Origin: Massilia sp. Bi118 | Lineage (GTDB): Bacteria > Pseudomonadota > Gammaproteobacteria > Burkholderiales > Burkholderiaceae_D | Direction: 5' to 3' | Assembly (NCBI RefSeq): GCF_918697865.1 | Contig: NZ_CAKKMV010000005.1 | Span: 1 to 64,000, forward strand | Length of the DNA: 64,000 bases | Part shown: positions 7,499-17,018 of the stretch, one piece after another | Numbering within the stretch: the stretch's first letter is position 1 | Layout of the letters: every line of letters begins with the position of its first letter | The notes under the pieces: generated by a model | The model's database searches: none | The model's input: only the letters and a program-made list of their open reading frames with translations | What the model was told of the DNA's origin: nothing | Position numbers and translations under genes: made by a program

Positions 7499-8293
7499 AT
7501 GGGTCAGAAAATCCACCCAACCGGCTTCCGCCTGGCGGTCACCCGTAACTGGGCATCGCGCTGGTACGCTGGCAACGGCAATTTTGCCGACATGCTGAAG
7601 GAAGACCTGGAAGCTCGCGCTTTCCTGAAGAAGAAGCTGAAGAACGCTTCGGTTGGCCGCGTCGTCATCGAGCGTCCTGCCAAGAACGCGCGCTTCACCA
7701 TCTACTCGTCGCGTCCTGGCGTCGTGATCGGCAAGAAGGGCGAAGACATCGAAGTGCTGAAGTCGTCGCTGGCGAAGATCATGGGCGTGCCGGTGCACGT
7801 CAATATCGAAGAGATCCGCAAGCCGGAAATCGACTCGCAGCTGATCGCCGATTCGATCGCCCAGCAGCTCGAAAAGCGCATCATGTTCCGTCGCGCCATG
7901 AAGCGCGCGATGCAGAACGCCATGCGCCTGGGCGCTGTCGGCATCAAGATCATGTCGTCGGGCCGTCTGAACGGCATCGAGATCGCACGTACCGAATGGT
8001 ACCGCGAAGGCCGTGTGCCGCTGCACACCCTGCGCGCCGATATCGACTACGGCACCAGCGAAGCCTCGACCACCTACGGCATCATCGGTGTCAAGGTCTG
8101 GGTCTACAAGGGCGATCGTTCGGCAACGGGCGAAGCTCCGGTGATCGACGTGCCGGCCGACGAGAAAAAGCCGCGCGGTCCGCGTCGTGACGACGGCAAA
8201 CCGGCTGGCCGTGGCCGCCCGGGCGCCAAGCCAGGTACCGCACCAGCAGGCCGCCGCGCTGCCAAGCCGGCTGCTGAGAAAGCAGGAGAATAA
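7499..8293 (+). CDS. rpsC: 30S ribosomal protein S3, with long basic tail
   Basis: A 264-residue S3, about 30 residues longer than the E. coli protein. It starts [17 protein letters not shown]. The KH domain motif [15 protein letters not shown] (about residues 73-87) and the C-terminal fold are intact. S3 lines the mRNA entry channel and helps unwind mRNA. The extra length is a Pro/Lys/Arg-rich tail (about residues 215-264, for example [20 protein letters not shown]), a feature common in Burkholderiales. Confidence 0.98.
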   Translation: MGQKIHPTGFRLAVTRNWASRWYAGNGNFADMLKEDLEARAFLKKKLKNASVGRVVIERPAKNARFTIYSSRPGVVIGKKGEDIEVLKSSLAKIMGVPVHVNIEEIRKPEIDSQLIADSIAQQLEKRIMFRRAMKRAMQNAMRLGAVGIKIMSSGRLNGIEIARTEWYREGRVPLHTLRADIDYGTSEASTTYGIIGVKVWVYKGDRSATGEAPVIDVPADEKKPRGPRRDDGKPAGRGRPGAKPGTAPAGRRAAKPAAEKAGE

Positions 8294-8295
8294 GC

Positions 8296-8715
8296 ATGCT
8301 GCAGCCATCCCGCAGAAAGTATCGTAAAGAGCAGAAGGGCCGTAACACCGGCATTTCGCACACCCGCGGCACCGCTGTGTCGTTCGGTGAGTTCGGCCTG
8401 AAGGCCGTTGCCCGCGGCCGTATCACGGCTCGCCAGATCGAAGCGGCACGTCGTGCCATGACCCGTCACATCAAACGTGGCGGCCGTATCTGGATCCGTA
8501 TCTTCCCGGACAAGCCGATCTCGAACAAGCCGGCTGAAGTCCGTATGGGTAACGGTAAGGGTAACCCTGAGTACTACGTCGCAGAAATCCAGCCGGGCAA
8601 GGTCCTGTATGAGATGGACGGCGTCGCAGAAGAACTGGCGCGCGAAGCATTCCGCCTGGCCGCTGCCAAACTGCCGCTGGCAACCACTTTCGTGGTGCGC
8701 CAGGTCGGCCAATAA
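8296..8715 (+). CDS. rplP: 50S ribosomal protein L16
   Basis: A 139-residue L16 starting [18 protein letters not shown] and containing [20 protein letters not shown]. That segment includes the Arg hydroxylated by YcfD/RoxA in E. coli. L16 organises the A-site tRNA and peptidyl transferase region. It follows rpsC after two bases, and rpmC follows after 12 bases with an AGGAG site. Confidence 0.98.
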   Translation: MLQPSRRKYRKEQKGRNTGISHTRGTAVSFGEFGLKAVARGRITARQIEAARRAMTRHIKRGGRIWIRIFPDKPISNKPAEVRMGNGKGNPEYYVAEIQPGKVLYEMDGVAEELAREAFRLAAAKLPLATTFVVRQVGQ

Positions 8716-8727
8716 CAGGAGTTAAGA

Positions 8728-8919
8728 ATGAAAGCAACGGAACTCCGCGGCAAAGACCAGGCAGCTCTGCAGCAAGAGCTGAATGAGCTGCTGAAGGCAC
8801 AGTTCGGCCTGCGCATGCAAATCGCAACGCAGCAGCTGAGCAACACCGCCCAGCTCAAGAAGGTGCGCCGCGATATCGCCCGCGTCAAAACCGTGATGAC
8901 CCAGAAGGAAGCCAAATGA
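8728..8919 (+). CDS. rpmC: 50S ribosomal protein L29
   Basis: A 63-residue all-helical L29 ([17 protein letters not shown] and [16 protein letters not shown]). It sits next to L23 at the tunnel exit. Its stop overlaps the rpsQ start by 4 bases (ATGA). Confidence 0.97.
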   Translation: MKATELRGKDQAALQQELNELLKAQFGLRMQIATQQLSNTAQLKKVRRDIARVKTVMTQKEAK

Positions 8920-9188
8920 ACGACACCACTAAAACGGCGCTGAAGCGTACGCTGGTCGGCAAGGTCGTGTCCGACAAGATGGACAAGACGGTAACCGTGC
9001 TGGTCGAGCGTCACGTCAAGCACCCGCTGTACGGCAAGATCATCGTGCGCTCGAACAAGTATCACGCGCACGACGAGACCAACCAGGCCAAGACCGGCGA
9101 CACGGTCGAGATCCAGGAAGGTCGCCCGATCTCGAAGACGAAGGCTTGGACCCTGACCAAAGTTGTACAGGTCGCACAGGTTCTGTAA
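8916..9188 (+). CDS. rpsQ: 30S ribosomal protein S17
   Basis: A 90-residue S17 with an OB fold: [35 protein letters not shown] and the closing [19 protein letters not shown]. It binds 16S rRNA helix 11 early in assembly. It is the last gene of the S10-type segment; a terminator-like hairpin follows at 9212-9240. Confidence 0.98.
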   Translation: MNDTTKTALKRTLVGKVVSDKMDKTVTVLVERHVKHPLYGKIIVRSNKYHAHDETNQAKTGDTVEIQEGRPISKTKAWTLTKVVQVAQVL

Positions 9189-9211
9189 AGCCTGAAAATT
9201 TGTCTTGCGTG

Positions 9212-9240
9212 GCCCGCTGGTATCTGGGATACTAGCGGGC
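9212..9240 (+). terminator. Hairpin ending the S10 segment (weak T-tract)
   Basis: Seen: GCCCGCT (9212-9218) pairs with AGCGGGC (9234-9240), with an inner GTAT/ATAC pair. Only TTCGTT follows, so termination may be partial. The gap 9189-9419 also holds an ATTGGA/TCCAAT inverted repeat (9296-9310) and no convincing gene. Confidence 0.6.
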
Positions 9241-9367
9241 TTCGTTCATGTGTTGCCGCAGTTGTCCCCGCGATGTCTGCGGCCTGCAATGAAGTATTGG
9301 AAAGTCCAATCACCCAAACGTATTGCTCCAGCAGGGGCGGTGCGGCGGGACCAAGACTGACCGCAGG

Positions 9368-9392
9368 CCCACGGATTTCCGTGGGATTTTCT
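9368..9392 (+). promoter_or_regulatory. Terminator-like hairpin in the rplN leader
   Basis: Seen: CCCACGG (9368-9374), loop ATTT, CCGTGGG (9379-9385), then ATTTTCT. It ends 28 bases before the rplN ATG and could act as an attenuator at the head of the spc segment (inference). Confidence 0.45.
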
Positions 9393-9419
9393 ACGGCTTA
9401 AGTTGGGAAAGAAAATATC

Positions 9420-9788
9420 ATGATTCAAACCGAAAGCCGGCTCGAAGTGGCCGACAATACCGGTGCCAAGGAAGTTCTGTGCATCAAGGTATTGGGCGGC
9501 TCCAAGCGCCGTTACGCCAGCATTGGCGACGTGATCAAGGTCACCGTGAAGCAGGCTGCCCCGCGCGGCCGCGTCAAGAAAGGTGAAATCTACAATGCCG
9601 TGGTCGTGCGTACCGCCAAGGGCGTGCGCCGTCAGGACGGTTCCCTGGTGAAGTTCGACGGCAATGCTGCCGTCCTGCTGAACGCCAAGCTGGAGCCGAT
9701 CGGCACCCGTATCTTCGGACCGGTGACGCGCGAACTGCGTACCGAAAAGTTCATGAAGATCGTGTCCCTGGCACCTGAAGTTCTGTAA
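9420..9788 (+). CDS. rplN: 50S ribosomal protein L14
   Basis: A 122-residue L14 starting [20 protein letters not shown], with the conserved [20 protein letters not shown] end. L14 forms intersubunit bridge B8 and is the target of the silencing factor RsfS. It begins the spc-type segment, 231 bases after rpsQ. The ATG at 9420 follows GGGAAAGAAAATATC. Confidence 0.98.
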   Translation: MIQTESRLEVADNTGAKEVLCIKVLGGSKRRYASIGDVIKVTVKQAAPRGRVKKGEIYNAVVVRTAKGVRRQDGSLVKFDGNAAVLLNAKLEPIGTRIFGPVTRELRTEKFMKIVSLAPEVL

Positions 9789-9798
9789 GGGAGTCGTA

Positions 9799-10113
9799 AT
9801 GGATAAGATTCGTAAAAACGACGAAGTCATCGTTCTGGCCGGTAAAGACAAAGGCAAGCGCGGTGTCGTTCAGCAGCGTGTAGATGCTGAGCACGTCATC
9901 GTTGAAGGCGTGAATGTGGCCAAGAAGGCCGTCAAGCCGAACCCGATGACCGGCGTAACTGGTGGTATCGTCGACAAGACCATGCCGATTCACGTGTCGA
10001 ATGTCGCGCTGTTCAATGCAGCGTCCGGCAAGGCTGATCGCGTTGGCTTCAAAGAAGTGGATGGCAAAAAAGTCCGCGTCTTCAAGTCGAACGGCGAAGT
10101 AGTGAAGGGGTAA
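9799..10113 (+). CDS. rplX: 50S ribosomal protein L24
   Basis: A 104-residue L24 with the N-terminal KOW motif ([19 protein letters not shown], residues 3-21) that binds 23S rRNA and starts 50S assembly. The middle [20 protein letters not shown] is typical. It is preceded by GGGAG and followed by rplE after 6 bases. Confidence 0.98.
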   Translation: MDKIRKNDEVIVLAGKDKGKRGVVQQRVDAEHVIVEGVNVAKKAVKPNPMTGVTGGIVDKTMPIHVSNVALFNAASGKADRVGFKEVDGKKVRVFKSNGEVVKG

Positions 10114-10119
10114 TAAGAA

Positions 10120-10659
10120 ATGGCCCGTCTGCAACAACTGTATAAAGACAAAGTCGTCTCCGAACTGACCGAGAAATTCGGCTACAAGTCGGTGATGGAA
10201 GTGCCGCGCCTGACCAAGATCACCCTGAACATGGGTCTGTCGGAAGCTGTCGCCGACAAGAAGATCATCGAGCACGCCACTGGCGACCTGACCAAGATCG
10301 CCGGCCAGAAGCCGGTCGTGACCAAGGCTCGCAAGGCAATCGCAGGTTTCAAGATCCGCGAAGGCTACCCGATCGGTACGATGGTGACCCTGCGTGGCGC
10401 CCGCATGTACGAATTCCTGGACCGTTTCATCACCGTGGCCCTGCCGCGCGTGCGTGACTTCCGCGGCGTGAGCGGCAAGTCCTTCGACGGTCGTGGTAAC
10501 TACAACATCGGCGTCAAAGAGCAGATCATCTTCCCGGAAATCGATTACGACAAGATCGATGCGCTGCGTGGCATGAACATCTCGATCACCACCACCGCTA
10601 AGACCGACGAAGAAGCCAAAGCGCTGCTCGCCGCCTTCAAATTCCCGTTCAGGAACTAA
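10120..10659 (+). CDS. rplE: 50S ribosomal protein L5
   Basis: A 179-residue L5 with [18 protein letters not shown], the 5S rRNA-binding [18 protein letters not shown], and [18 protein letters not shown]5, L18 and L25 load 5S rRNA onto the 50S subunit, and L5 contacts S13 in bridge B1b. In E. coli S8 represses the spc operon by binding near the rplE start. I did not model that structure here. Confidence 0.98.
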   Translation: MARLQQLYKDKVVSELTEKFGYKSVMEVPRLTKITLNMGLSEAVADKKIIEHATGDLTKIAGQKPVVTKARKAIAGFKIREGYPIGTMVTLRGARMYEFLDRFITVALPRVRDFRGVSGKSFDGRGNYNIGVKEQIIFPEIDYDKIDALRGMNISITTTAKTDEEAKALLAAFKFPFRN

Positions 10660-10663
10660 GAGC

Positions 10664-10969
10664 ATGGCAAAACTTGCACTGATCAACCGCGAACAGAAGC
10701 GTGCAGACCTGGTGGAGAAATTCGCCGCAAAGCGTGCCGCTCTGAAAGCAATCATCGACGACCAGTCGAAGACCGAAGAAGAGCGTTACGAAGCACGCCT
10801 GAAACTGCAGGCACTGCCGCGTAACTCGGCCCCGACCCGCCAGCGTAACCGCTGCGCCATGACCGGCCGTCCGCGCGGTACTTTCCGTAAATTCGGTCTG
10901 GCCCGTACCAAACTCCGCGAATTCGCCATGAAAGGCGAAATCCCGGGTATGACCAAAGCTAGCTGGTAA
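10664..10969 (+). CDS. rpsN: 30S ribosomal protein S14 (zinc-free form)
   Basis: A 101-residue S14 of the long, zinc-free type. The signature is [20 protein letters not shown] with a single Cys and none of the CxxC pairs of the short zinc form. It binds the 30S head late in assembly and is needed with S3 and S10. Start 4 bases after the rplE stop. Confidence 0.98.
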   Translation: MAKLALINREQKRADLVEKFAAKRAALKAIIDDQSKTEEERYEARLKLQALPRNSAPTRQRNRCAMTGRPRGTFRKFGLARTKLREFAMKGEIPGMTKASW

Positions 10970-10983
10970 TAGGAGAATAAGCA

Positions 10984-11379
10984 ATGAGTATGAGCGATCC
11001 TATCGCCGATATGCTGACCCGCATCCGCAACGCACAAGGCGTGCAAAAGACCAACGTGTCGATGCCGTCCTCGAAAGTGAAAGTTGCGATCGCCAACGTC
11101 CTGAAGGACGAGGGTTACATCGAAGATTTCGCCGTGTCCACCGAAGGTGGCAAGTCGGAACTGAACATCGGTTTGAAATATTACGTTGGCCGTCCGGTTA
11201 TCGAGCGCATCGAGCGCGTGTCCCGTCCTGGCCTGCGCATCTACAAGGGCAAAGACGAGATCCCTCAGGTCATGAACGGCCTGGGCGTGGCAATCGTCTC
11301 GACCCCGAAGGGTGTGATGACCGACCGTAAAGCACGTGCAACCGGCGTCGGTGGCGAAGTGCTTTGCTACGTGGCTTAA
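10984..11379 (+). CDS. rpsH: 30S ribosomal protein S8
   Basis: A 131-residue S8 ([18 protein letters not shown] to [11 protein letters not shown]), with the C-terminal [19 protein letters not shown] motif that recognises 16S helix 21. Two ATGs lie close together. The first (10984), after TAGGAGAATAAGC, matches the family N-terminus. In E. coli S8 is the translational repressor of the spc operon. Confidence 0.98.
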   Translation: MSMSDPIADMLTRIRNAQGVQKTNVSMPSSKVKVAIANVLKDEGYIEDFAVSTEGGKSELNIGLKYYVGRPVIERIERVSRPGLRIYKGKDEIPQVMNGLGVAIVSTPKGVMTDRKARATGVGGEVLCYVA

Positions 11380-11389
11380 GGAGTAGACG

Positions 11390-11923
11390 ATGTCTCGAGT
11401 AGCTAAGATGCCAATCGCCGTCCCGGCCGGTACCGATGTCGCGATCAACGCGTCGTCGATCACCGTCAAGGGCCCGCTGGGCACCCTGACCCAGCCGCTG
11501 AACGGCCTGGTCAAAGTGGAAAACAACAACGGCACGCTGTCGTTCGACGTTATCGACGATTCCCGCGAATCGAACGCAATGTCGGGCACCCTGCGTGCAC
11601 TGGTCAACAACATGGTGACCGGCGTGACCAAGGGCTTCGAGCGCAAGCTGACCCTGGTTGGCGTGGGTTACAAGGCAGCAGTGCAGGGCAACGCCCTGAA
11701 CCTGTCGCTGGGTTTCTCGCACCCGGTTCTGCACGCGATGCCGGAAGGCGTCACTGCAACCACCCCGACCCCGACCGAAATCCTGATCAAGGGTATCGAT
11801 CGTCAAAAGGTCGGCCAGGTTGCCGCAGAAGTGCGTGCTTACCGCTCGCCTGAGCCTTACAAGGGCAAGGGTGTCCGTTATGCGGACGAAGTGGTGAAGC
11901 TTAAAGAAACCAAGAAGAAATAA
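11390..11923 (+). CDS. rplF: 50S ribosomal protein L6
   Basis: A 177-residue L6 built of two related alpha/beta domains. The conserved C-terminal [20 protein letters not shown] contacts the sarcin-ricin region and factor-binding site. Start [16 protein letters not shown] follows AAGGAG. Normal length. Confidence 0.98.
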   Translation: MSRVAKMPIAVPAGTDVAINASSITVKGPLGTLTQPLNGLVKVENNNGTLSFDVIDDSRESNAMSGTLRALVNNMVTGVTKGFERKLTLVGVGYKAAVQGNALNLSLGFSHPVLHAMPEGVTATTPTPTEILIKGIDRQKVGQVAAEVRAYRSPEPYKGKGVRYADEVVKLKETKKK

Positions 11924-11934
11924 TCGGAGCTGAC

Positions 11935-12297
11935 ATGGACAAGAAACAATCGCGTCTGCGTCGCGGACGCCAAACCCGCATCAAGATCGCGCAGCTGGGC
12001 GTGAATCGCCTGTCGATTCACCGCACCAACCTGCATATCTATGCGAACCTGATCAGCCCGGATGCGAAGGTCCTGGTTTCGGCTTCGACGCTGGAAGCAG
12101 AAGTGCGCGCCGAGCTGGGCGGCAAGTCGGGTGCAGGCGGCAACGCTGCTGCAGCCGCACTGGTTGGCAAGCGCGTCGCAGAGAAAGCACTGAAAGCAGG
12201 GATCACCGAAGTCGCATTCGACCGTTCGGGTTTCCGTTACCACGGCCGTGTGAAGGCGCTGGCAGAAGCCGCGCGTGAAGCCGGTCTGAAGTTCTAA
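11935..12297 (+). CDS. rplR: 50S ribosomal protein L18
   Basis: A 120-residue L18 with a basic N-terminus ([19 protein letters not shown]) that binds 5S rRNA and the C-terminal [20 protein letters not shown] motif. It works with L5 to place 5S rRNA in the central protuberance. Confidence 0.98.
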   Translation: MDKKQSRLRRGRQTRIKIAQLGVNRLSIHRTNLHIYANLISPDAKVLVSASTLEAEVRAELGGKSGAGGNAAAAALVGKRVAEKALKAGITEVAFDRSGFRYHGRVKALAEAAREAGLKF

Positions 12298-12309
12298 GGA
12301 AGAATCGTC

Positions 12310-12828
12310 ATGGCAAAAATGCAAGCGAAAATGGCAAGCGACAAGCCGGATGATGGCATGCGCGAGAAAATGATTGCGATCAACCGCGTGACCAAAGTGG
12401 TCAAGGGTGGTCGTATCATGGGTTTTGCAGCGCTGACCGTTGTCGGTGACGGCGATGGCCGCATCGGCATGGGCAAAGGCAAGTCGAAGGAAGTTCCGGT
12501 CGGCGTGCAGAAAGCGATGGAAGAAGCCCGCCGCAACCTGATCAAGGTGCCCCTCAAGAACGGTACCCTGCAGCACACCGTTACCGGTCGTCACGGCGCC
12601 TCGCGCGTCCTGATGGCTCCGGCCAAGCCGGGTACCGGCGTGATCGCCGGCGGCGCAATGCGCGCAATCTTCGAAGTGATGGGCGTGACCGACGTGGTCG
12701 CCAAGTCCACCGGTTCGTCGAACCCGTACAACCTGGTTCGCGCCACCCTCGACGGTCTGGCGAAGATGAGCACCCCGGCTGACATCGCTGCCAAGCGCGG
12801 CAAGTCGGTCGAAGAGATCCTGGGTTAA
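12310..12828 (+). CDS. rpsE: 30S ribosomal protein S5
   Basis: A 172-residue S5. The N-terminal dsRNA-binding-like domain contains [20 protein letters not shown] and [19 protein letters not shown], and the C-terminal domain contains [21 protein letters not shown]5 affects decoding accuracy and forms the mRNA entry site with S3 and S4. It is followed by rpmD after 11 bases. Confidence 0.98.
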   Translation: MAKMQAKMASDKPDDGMREKMIAINRVTKVVKGGRIMGFAALTVVGDGDGRIGMGKGKSKEVPVGVQKAMEEARRNLIKVPLKNGTLQHTVTGRHGASRVLMAPAKPGTGVIAGGAMRAIFEVMGVTDVVAKSTGSSNPYNLVRATLDGLAKMSTPADIAAKRGKSVEEILG

Positions 12829-12839
12829 GGGGAATTACC

Positions 12840-13019
12840 ATGGCAAACACCATTAAAGTCAAGCTGGTCAAAGGCCTGATCGGTACCCGTCAGGATCACC
12901 GCGCCACCGTGCGTGGTCTGGGTCTGCGTCGTGTCAACTCGGTTTCCGAGCTGCAGGACACCCCGTCGGTCCGCGGCATGATCAACAAGGTCAACTACCT
13001 CGTGAAAATTGTCGACTAA
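12840..13019 (+). CDS. rpmD: 50S ribosomal protein L30
   Basis: A short gene of 59 residues, starting [19 protein letters not shown] and ending [13 protein letters not shown]. It matches the full length of bacterial L30, including the central [20 protein letters not shown]. The ATG at 12840 follows AAGGGGAATTACC. It lies in its usual place between rpsE and rplO. Confidence 0.96.
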   Translation: MANTIKVKLVKGLIGTRQDHRATVRGLGLRRVNSVSELQDTPSVRGMINKVNYLVKIVD

Positions 13020-13045
13020 GCCGCGGCTTGGTTAACGGAGAAAAT

Positions 13046-13477
13046 ATGCAACTCAATACCATTCAACCTGCTGACGGCGCCAAGCACGCTAAGCGTCGCG
13101 TCGGTCGCGGTATCGGCTCGGGCCTGGGCAAGACTGCCGGCCGCGGTCACAAAGGTCAGAAATCGCGTTCGGGCGGCTTCCACAAAGTCGGCTTCGAAGG
13201 CGGTCAGATGCCTCTGCAGCGCCGTCTGCCGAAGCGCGGCTTCAAGTCCCTGAACGCTACGTTCAAGGCTGAAGTTCGTCTGTCGGACCTGAACAACCTG
13301 GCCGTCGGCGATGTCGACATCCTGGTGCTCAAGCAAGCCGGCGTGCTGTCGGTCGTCGCTCGCGATGTGCGCGTGATCCTGTCGGGTGAAATCACCAAAG
13401 CGGTGAACCTGAAAGGCATCAAAGCCACCGCTGGCGCGAAGGCAGCGATCGAAGCAGCTGGCGGTTCGGTCGCCTAA
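13046..13477 (+). CDS. rplO: 50S ribosomal protein L15
   Basis: A 143-residue L15 with the Gly/Arg-rich N-terminus ([20 protein letters not shown]) that threads into 23S rRNA. The frame is open back to a TTG at 13028, but ATG 13046 is preceded by AACGGAGAAAAT and matches the family start (MxLNTxxPA). It precedes secY, as in the E. coli spc operon. Confidence 0.97.
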   Translation: MQLNTIQPADGAKHAKRRVGRGIGSGLGKTAGRGHKGQKSRSGGFHKVGFEGGQMPLQRRLPKRGFKSLNATFKAEVRLSDLNNLAVGDVDILVLKQAGVLSVVARDVRVILSGEITKAVNLKGIKATAGAKAAIEAAGGSVA

Positions 13478-13506
13478 ACGCGGCCGCTGCCTGATCGGAG
13501 CAAAAA

Positions 13507-14841
13507 TTGGCGACTAATTCACAACTTGGTAAAAGCGCCGCTTCCGGATTCCCCTGGGGTCGGTTGTGGTTCCTGCTTGGGGCATTGGTCGTGTACCGTA
13601 TCGGCGCTCACATCCCGGTCCCCGGGATTGACCCGGTCGCCCTGGCCCAGCTGTTCAAGCAGAACGAAGGCGGCATCCTTGGCATGTTCAACATGTTCTC
13701 GGGCGGCGCCTTGTCCCGCTTTGCTGTGTTCGCTCTCGGTATCACGCCTTATATTTCGGCTTCGATCATCATGCAGCTGGCATCGATCGTCTCGCCGCAG
13801 ATGGAGGCGCTGAAGAAGGAAGGCGAGGCCGGACGCCGCAAGATCACCCAGTACACCCGGTATTTTACGGTGGCACTGGCTCTGTTCCAGGCATTCGGCA
13901 TCGCGGTCGCGCTGGAAGCCCAGCAAGGCCTCGTGCTCGATCCGGGCATGGCTTTCCGCCTTGTGACTGTCGTGACCCTGCTGACCGGCACCATGTTCCT
14001 CATGTGGCTGGGTGAGCAGATCACGGAACGTGGTCTTGGCAACGGTATCTCGATCATCATCTTTGCCGGTATTGCGGCTGGTCTGCCGAGCGCACTGGGT
14101 AATCTGTTCACCCTGGTGTCCCAAGGTTCGATCAATAGCTTCTCCGCAATCCTCATCGTGATTCTGGTGGCCCTGGTGACCTACGCGGTCGTGTTCATTG
14201 AACGCGGCCAGCGCAAGATCCTGGTGAATTACGCGAAACGCCAGGTCGGTAACAAGATCTACGGTGGCCAAACCAGCCACCTGCCGCTGAAGCTGAACAT
14301 GGCCGGTGTGATTCCGCCCATCTTCGCTTCGTCGATCATCCTGTTCCCGGCCACGATCGTCGACTGGTTCACGCGCGGCAAGGACTCCAACAGCCCCTTC
14401 ATCGGGTTCCTGAAGGATCTGGCTGCGTCGCTGGGCTCGGGCGAACCGATCCATGCGTTGCTGTATGCGGTGGCGATCGTGTTCTTCTGCTTCTTCTATA
14501 CGGCGCTGGTATTCAACAGCAAGGAAACGGCGGACAACTTGAAGAAGAGCGGCGCATTCGTTCCGGGCATCCGTCCGGGCGAGCAGACTGCGCGCTACAT
14601 CGACAAGATCCTGATGCGCCTGACCCTGGCCGGTGCGGTCTACATCACCCTGGTGTGCCTGCTGCCCGAATTCATGACGTCGTACTGGAAAGTTCCAGTG
14701 TATTTCGGCGGCACCTCACTGCTTATCGTGGTGGTGGTAACCATGGACTTCATGGCGCAAGTACAGAACTACGTCATGTCGCAGCAATATGAATCGCTGC
14801 TGCGCAAGGCGAATTTCAAAGGCGGTATCCCGTCGCGTTGA
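13507..14841 (+). CDS. secY: Protein translocase subunit SecY
   Basis: A 444-residue inner membrane protein with ten predicted transmembrane helices. It forms the Sec translocon channel with SecE and SecG and receives preproteins from SecA or nascent chains from SRP/FtsY. The plug/TM2a region ([20 protein letters not shown]) and the cytoplasmic loop [17 protein letters not shown] are conserved. The start is TTG at 13507 after CGGAGCAAAAA; no upstream ATG fits, so a rare start codon may keep SecY output below that of the ribosomal proteins (inference). Confidence 0.97.
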   Translation: MATNSQLGKSAASGFPWGRLWFLLGALVVYRIGAHIPVPGIDPVALAQLFKQNEGGILGMFNMFSGGALSRFAVFALGITPYISASIIMQLASIVSPQMEALKKEGEAGRRKITQYTRYFTVALALFQAFGIAVALEAQQGLVLDPGMAFRLVTVVTLLTGTMFLMWLGEQITERGLGNGISIIIFAGIAAGLPSALGNLFTLVSQGSINSFSAILIVILVALVTYAVVFIERGQRKILVNYAKRQVGNKIYGGQTSHLPLKLNMAGVIPPIFASSIILFPATIVDWFTRGKDSNSPFIGFLKDLAASLGSGEPIHALLYAVAIVFFCFFYTALVFNSKETADNLKKSGAFVPGIRPGEQTARYIDKILMRLTLAGAVYITLVCLLPEFMTSYWKVPVYFGGTSLLIVVVVTMDFMAQVQNYVMSQQYESLLRKANFKGGIPSR

Positions 14842-14874
14842 GCGGCGGCCGATACCCAGGAGTGAGCAGACCGA

Positions 14875-15093
14875 ATGGCAAAAGACGACGTCATCCAAAT
14901 GCAAGGGGAGATTCTCGAGAATCTCCCGAACGCGACCTTTCGCGTGAAGCTGGAAAACGGGCACGTGGTGTTGGGACATATCTCGGGTAAAATGCGGATG
15001 AATTACATCCGCATTCTGCCGGGCGACAAGGTGACGGTTGAGTTGACGCCGTACGACCTGTCCCGGGCCCGCATCGTGTTCCGCACCAAGTAA
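14875..15093 (+). CDS. infA: Translation initiation factor IF-1
   Basis: A 72-residue single OB-fold protein ([52 protein letters not shown]). IF-1 occupies the 30S A site during initiation. Placement between secY and rpmJ is the usual order outside enterobacteria. The ATG at 14875 follows AGGAGTGAGCAGACCGA. Confidence 0.97.
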   Translation: MAKDDVIQMQGEILENLPNATFRVKLENGHVVLGHISGKMRMNYIRILPGDKVTVELTPYDLSRARIVFRTK

Positions 15094-15128
15094 AACATTT
15101 AGTAATCGAATCTGGAAGAGAGTGCAAA

Positions 15129-15242
15129 ATGAAAGTTAACGCTTCAGTCAAGCGGATCTGCCGCAACTGCAAGATCATCAAGCGCAAGGGCGTGGTCCGT
15201 GTGATCTGCGTCGAGCCGCGTCACAAGCAGCGTCAAGGTTAA
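15129..15242 (+). CDS. rpmJ: 50S ribosomal protein L36 (zinc-binding form)
   Basis: A very short gene encoding 37 residues: [20 protein letters not shown], then [16 protein letters not shown]. The three Cys and one His (C11, C14, C27, H32 pattern) form the zinc ribbon of the C+ type L36. ATG follows AGAGAGTGCAAA. It lies between infA and rpsM, as expected. Confidence 0.96.
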   Translation: MKVNASVKRICRNCKIIKRKGVVRVICVEPRHKQRQG

Positions 15243-15257
15243 TACGAGGAATATCGA

Positions 15258-15623
15258 ATGGCACGTATTGCAGGGGTCAACGTCCCCAATCATCAGCACA
15301 CCGTCATCGGCCTGACGGCGATCTACGGCATTGGCCGTACCCGTTCGCAGCAGATCTGCGCAGCGACCGGCGTTGCAACCAACAAGAAGGTCAAGGACCT
15401 GGACGACAACGAACTGGAAAAGCTGCGTGAGCAGGTTGGCAAGTTCGTGGTCGAAGGCGATCTGCGTCGCGAACTGTCCATGAACATCAAGCGTCTGATG
15501 GACCTGGGCTGCTACCGCGGCATGCGTCACCGTAAGGGCCTGCCGGTCCGCGGTCAGCGTACCCGTACCAATGCACGTACCCGCAAGGGCCCGCGCAAAG
15601 CCGCTCAATCGCTGAAGAAATAA
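15258..15623 (+). CDS. rpsM: 30S ribosomal protein S13
   Basis: A 121-residue S13 ([20 protein letters not shown] to the basic tail [14 protein letters not shown]). It contains the [19 protein letters not shown] extension that contacts P-site tRNA and bridges to L5. It opens the alpha-type segment. No obvious S4-binding pseudoknot was identified before it. Confidence 0.98.
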   Translation: MARIAGVNVPNHQHTVIGLTAIYGIGRTRSQQICAATGVATNKKVKDLDDNELEKLREQVGKFVVEGDLRRELSMNIKRLMDLGCYRGMRHRKGLPVRGQRTRTNARTRKGPRKAAQSLKK

Positions 15624-15637
15624 TCTAGGAACCGACC

Positions 15638-16042
15638 ATGGCTAAGCAACAAAGCTCTGCGGCTGCAGCTCGCATCCGTAAGAAAGTCAAAAAGAACGTC
15701 GCCGAAGGCATCGCACACGTCCACGCATCGTTCAACAACACCATCATCACGATCACCGATCGTCAGGGCAATGCCCTGTCGTGGGCTACCTCCGGCGGTG
15801 CTGGCTTCAAGGGTTCGCGTAAATCGACCCCGTTTGCGGCCCAGGTCGCAGCTGAAGCAGCTGGCAAGGTCGCTCAGGAATACGGCGTGAAGAACCTGGA
15901 AGTGCGCATCAAGGGCCCGGGCCCGGGCCGTGAGTCGGCTGTGCGCGCGCTGAACAACCTGGGTATCAAGATCACCGAGATCCAGGACGTGACGCCGGTG
16001 CCGCACAACGGCTGCCGTCCGCCGAAGCGCCGTCGTATCTAA
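15638..16042 (+). CDS. rpsK: 30S ribosomal protein S11
   Basis: A 134-residue S11 with [19 protein letters not shown] and the C-terminal [15 protein letters not shown], which contacts the platform and mRNA exit region. Normal length. A 247-base gap, unusual inside an alpha operon, follows before rpsD. Confidence 0.98.
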   Translation: MAKQQSSAAAARIRKKVKKNVAEGIAHVHASFNNTIITITDRQGNALSWATSGGAGFKGSRKSTPFAAQVAAEAAGKVAQEYGVKNLEVRIKGPGPGRESAVRALNNLGIKITEIQDVTPVPHNGCRPPKRRRI

Positions 16043-16054
16043 ATAAGTTGTACG

Positions 16055-16150
16055 CCACACAGTCGGGCCCAGCCCGCATGTGTGGCAGATACGCGACGAG
16101 ATCGTCGTCAAAGAATCGCCGGTGCAGTGAGCCCAGAAATGGGTTATACT
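16055..16150 (+). promoter_or_regulatory. rpsK-rpsD spacer: long hairpin and candidate -10
   Basis: Seen: CCACACA (16055-16061) pairs with TGTGTGG (16079-16085), and inside it CGGGC (16064-16068) pairs with GCCCG (16072-16076). No T-run follows. Further on, TATACT (16145-16150) could be the -10 of a separate rpsD promoter, with a poor -35. The remainder of 16043-16289 shows no gene. Confidence 0.4.
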
Positions 16151-16289
16151 GCCCGGCTATTGTCGCCTTGCGTCGTCCCGATGCAGGGTTTTTGTAAGCC
16201 ACGTCCGGTCTCATGCAGAACTGGACTAGCGCCTGTTGCGATCGAGAATCGCATCCGGGGCGTGATCATTCAAACAAAGGAAGTTTAAC

Positions 16290-16913
16290 GTGGCACGTTA
16301 TATCGGACCAAAAGCAAAACTGTCGCGCCGTGAAGGCACCGACCTGTTCCTGAAGAGCGCACGCCGCTCGCTCGACTCCAAGTGCAAACTGGACGTCAAG
16401 CCGGGCCAGCACGGCGTCAAGTCGGGCGCCCGTACCTCGGACTACGGCAACCAGCTGCGTGAAAAGCAGAAGGTCAAGCGCATGTACGGCATCCTGGAGC
16501 GCCAGTTCCGCCGCTACTTCGCCGAAGCGTCGCGCCGCAAGGGCAACACCGGCGAAACCCTGCTGAAGCTGCTGGAAGCCCGTCTCGACAACGTCGCTTA
16601 CCGCATGGGCTTCGGCTCGACCCGCGCTGAAGCGCGCCAGCTGGTCAGCCACAAAGCCTTCACCGTGAACGGCCAGGTCGTGAACATCGCTTCCTACCAG
16701 GTCAAGACCGGCGACGTCGTCGCTGTCCGCGAAAAGGCCAAGAAGCAGACCCGTATCGTCGAAGCCCTGTCGCTGGCCGAACAAGTCGGCATGCCGAGCT
16801 GGGTGTCGGTCGATGCGAAGAAGATGGAAGGCACCTTCCGTTCGTTCCCGGAGCGTAACGAGATCGCCGCTGACGTCAACGAAGCACTGATCGTCGAACT
16901 GTACTCGCGTTAA
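16290..16913 (+). CDS. rpsD: 30S ribosomal protein S4
   Basis: A 207-residue S4. [20 protein letters not shown] opens the protein, and an S4 RNA-binding domain lies at about 95-160 ([20 protein letters not shown]). S4 nucleates 30S assembly from the 5' domain of 16S rRNA and is the alpha-operon repressor in E. coli. The start is GTG 16290 after AAAGGAAGTTTAAC. It is separated from rpsK by 247 bases and closed by its own terminator at 16935, so it may be made as a single-gene unit. Confidence 0.97.
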   Translation: MARYIGPKAKLSRREGTDLFLKSARRSLDSKCKLDVKPGQHGVKSGARTSDYGNQLREKQKVKRMYGILERQFRRYFAEASRRKGNTGETLLKLLEARLDNVAYRMGFGSTRAEARQLVSHKAFTVNGQVVNIASYQVKTGDVVAVREKAKKQTRIVEALSLAEQVGMPSWVSVDAKKMEGTFRSFPERNEIAADVNEALIVELYSR

Positions 16914-16934
16914 TAAGTAACGCTGTAGTTGTAC

Positions 16935-16960
16935 CGCCCGCGCACGTCGCGGGCGTTTTC
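16935..16960 (+). terminator. Terminator-like hairpin between rpsD and rpoA
   Basis: Seen: CGCCCGCG (16935-16942), loop CACGT, CGCGGGCG (16948-16955), then TTTTC. The short T-tract suggests partial termination. rpoA needs readthrough or its own promoter in 16961-17018. Confidence 0.7.
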
Positions 16961-17018
16961 ACTGATGCCATCAGCCTTATCGGTGTAACGAGCCGAGGGT
17001 ATTGATAAAGGACCTTTC

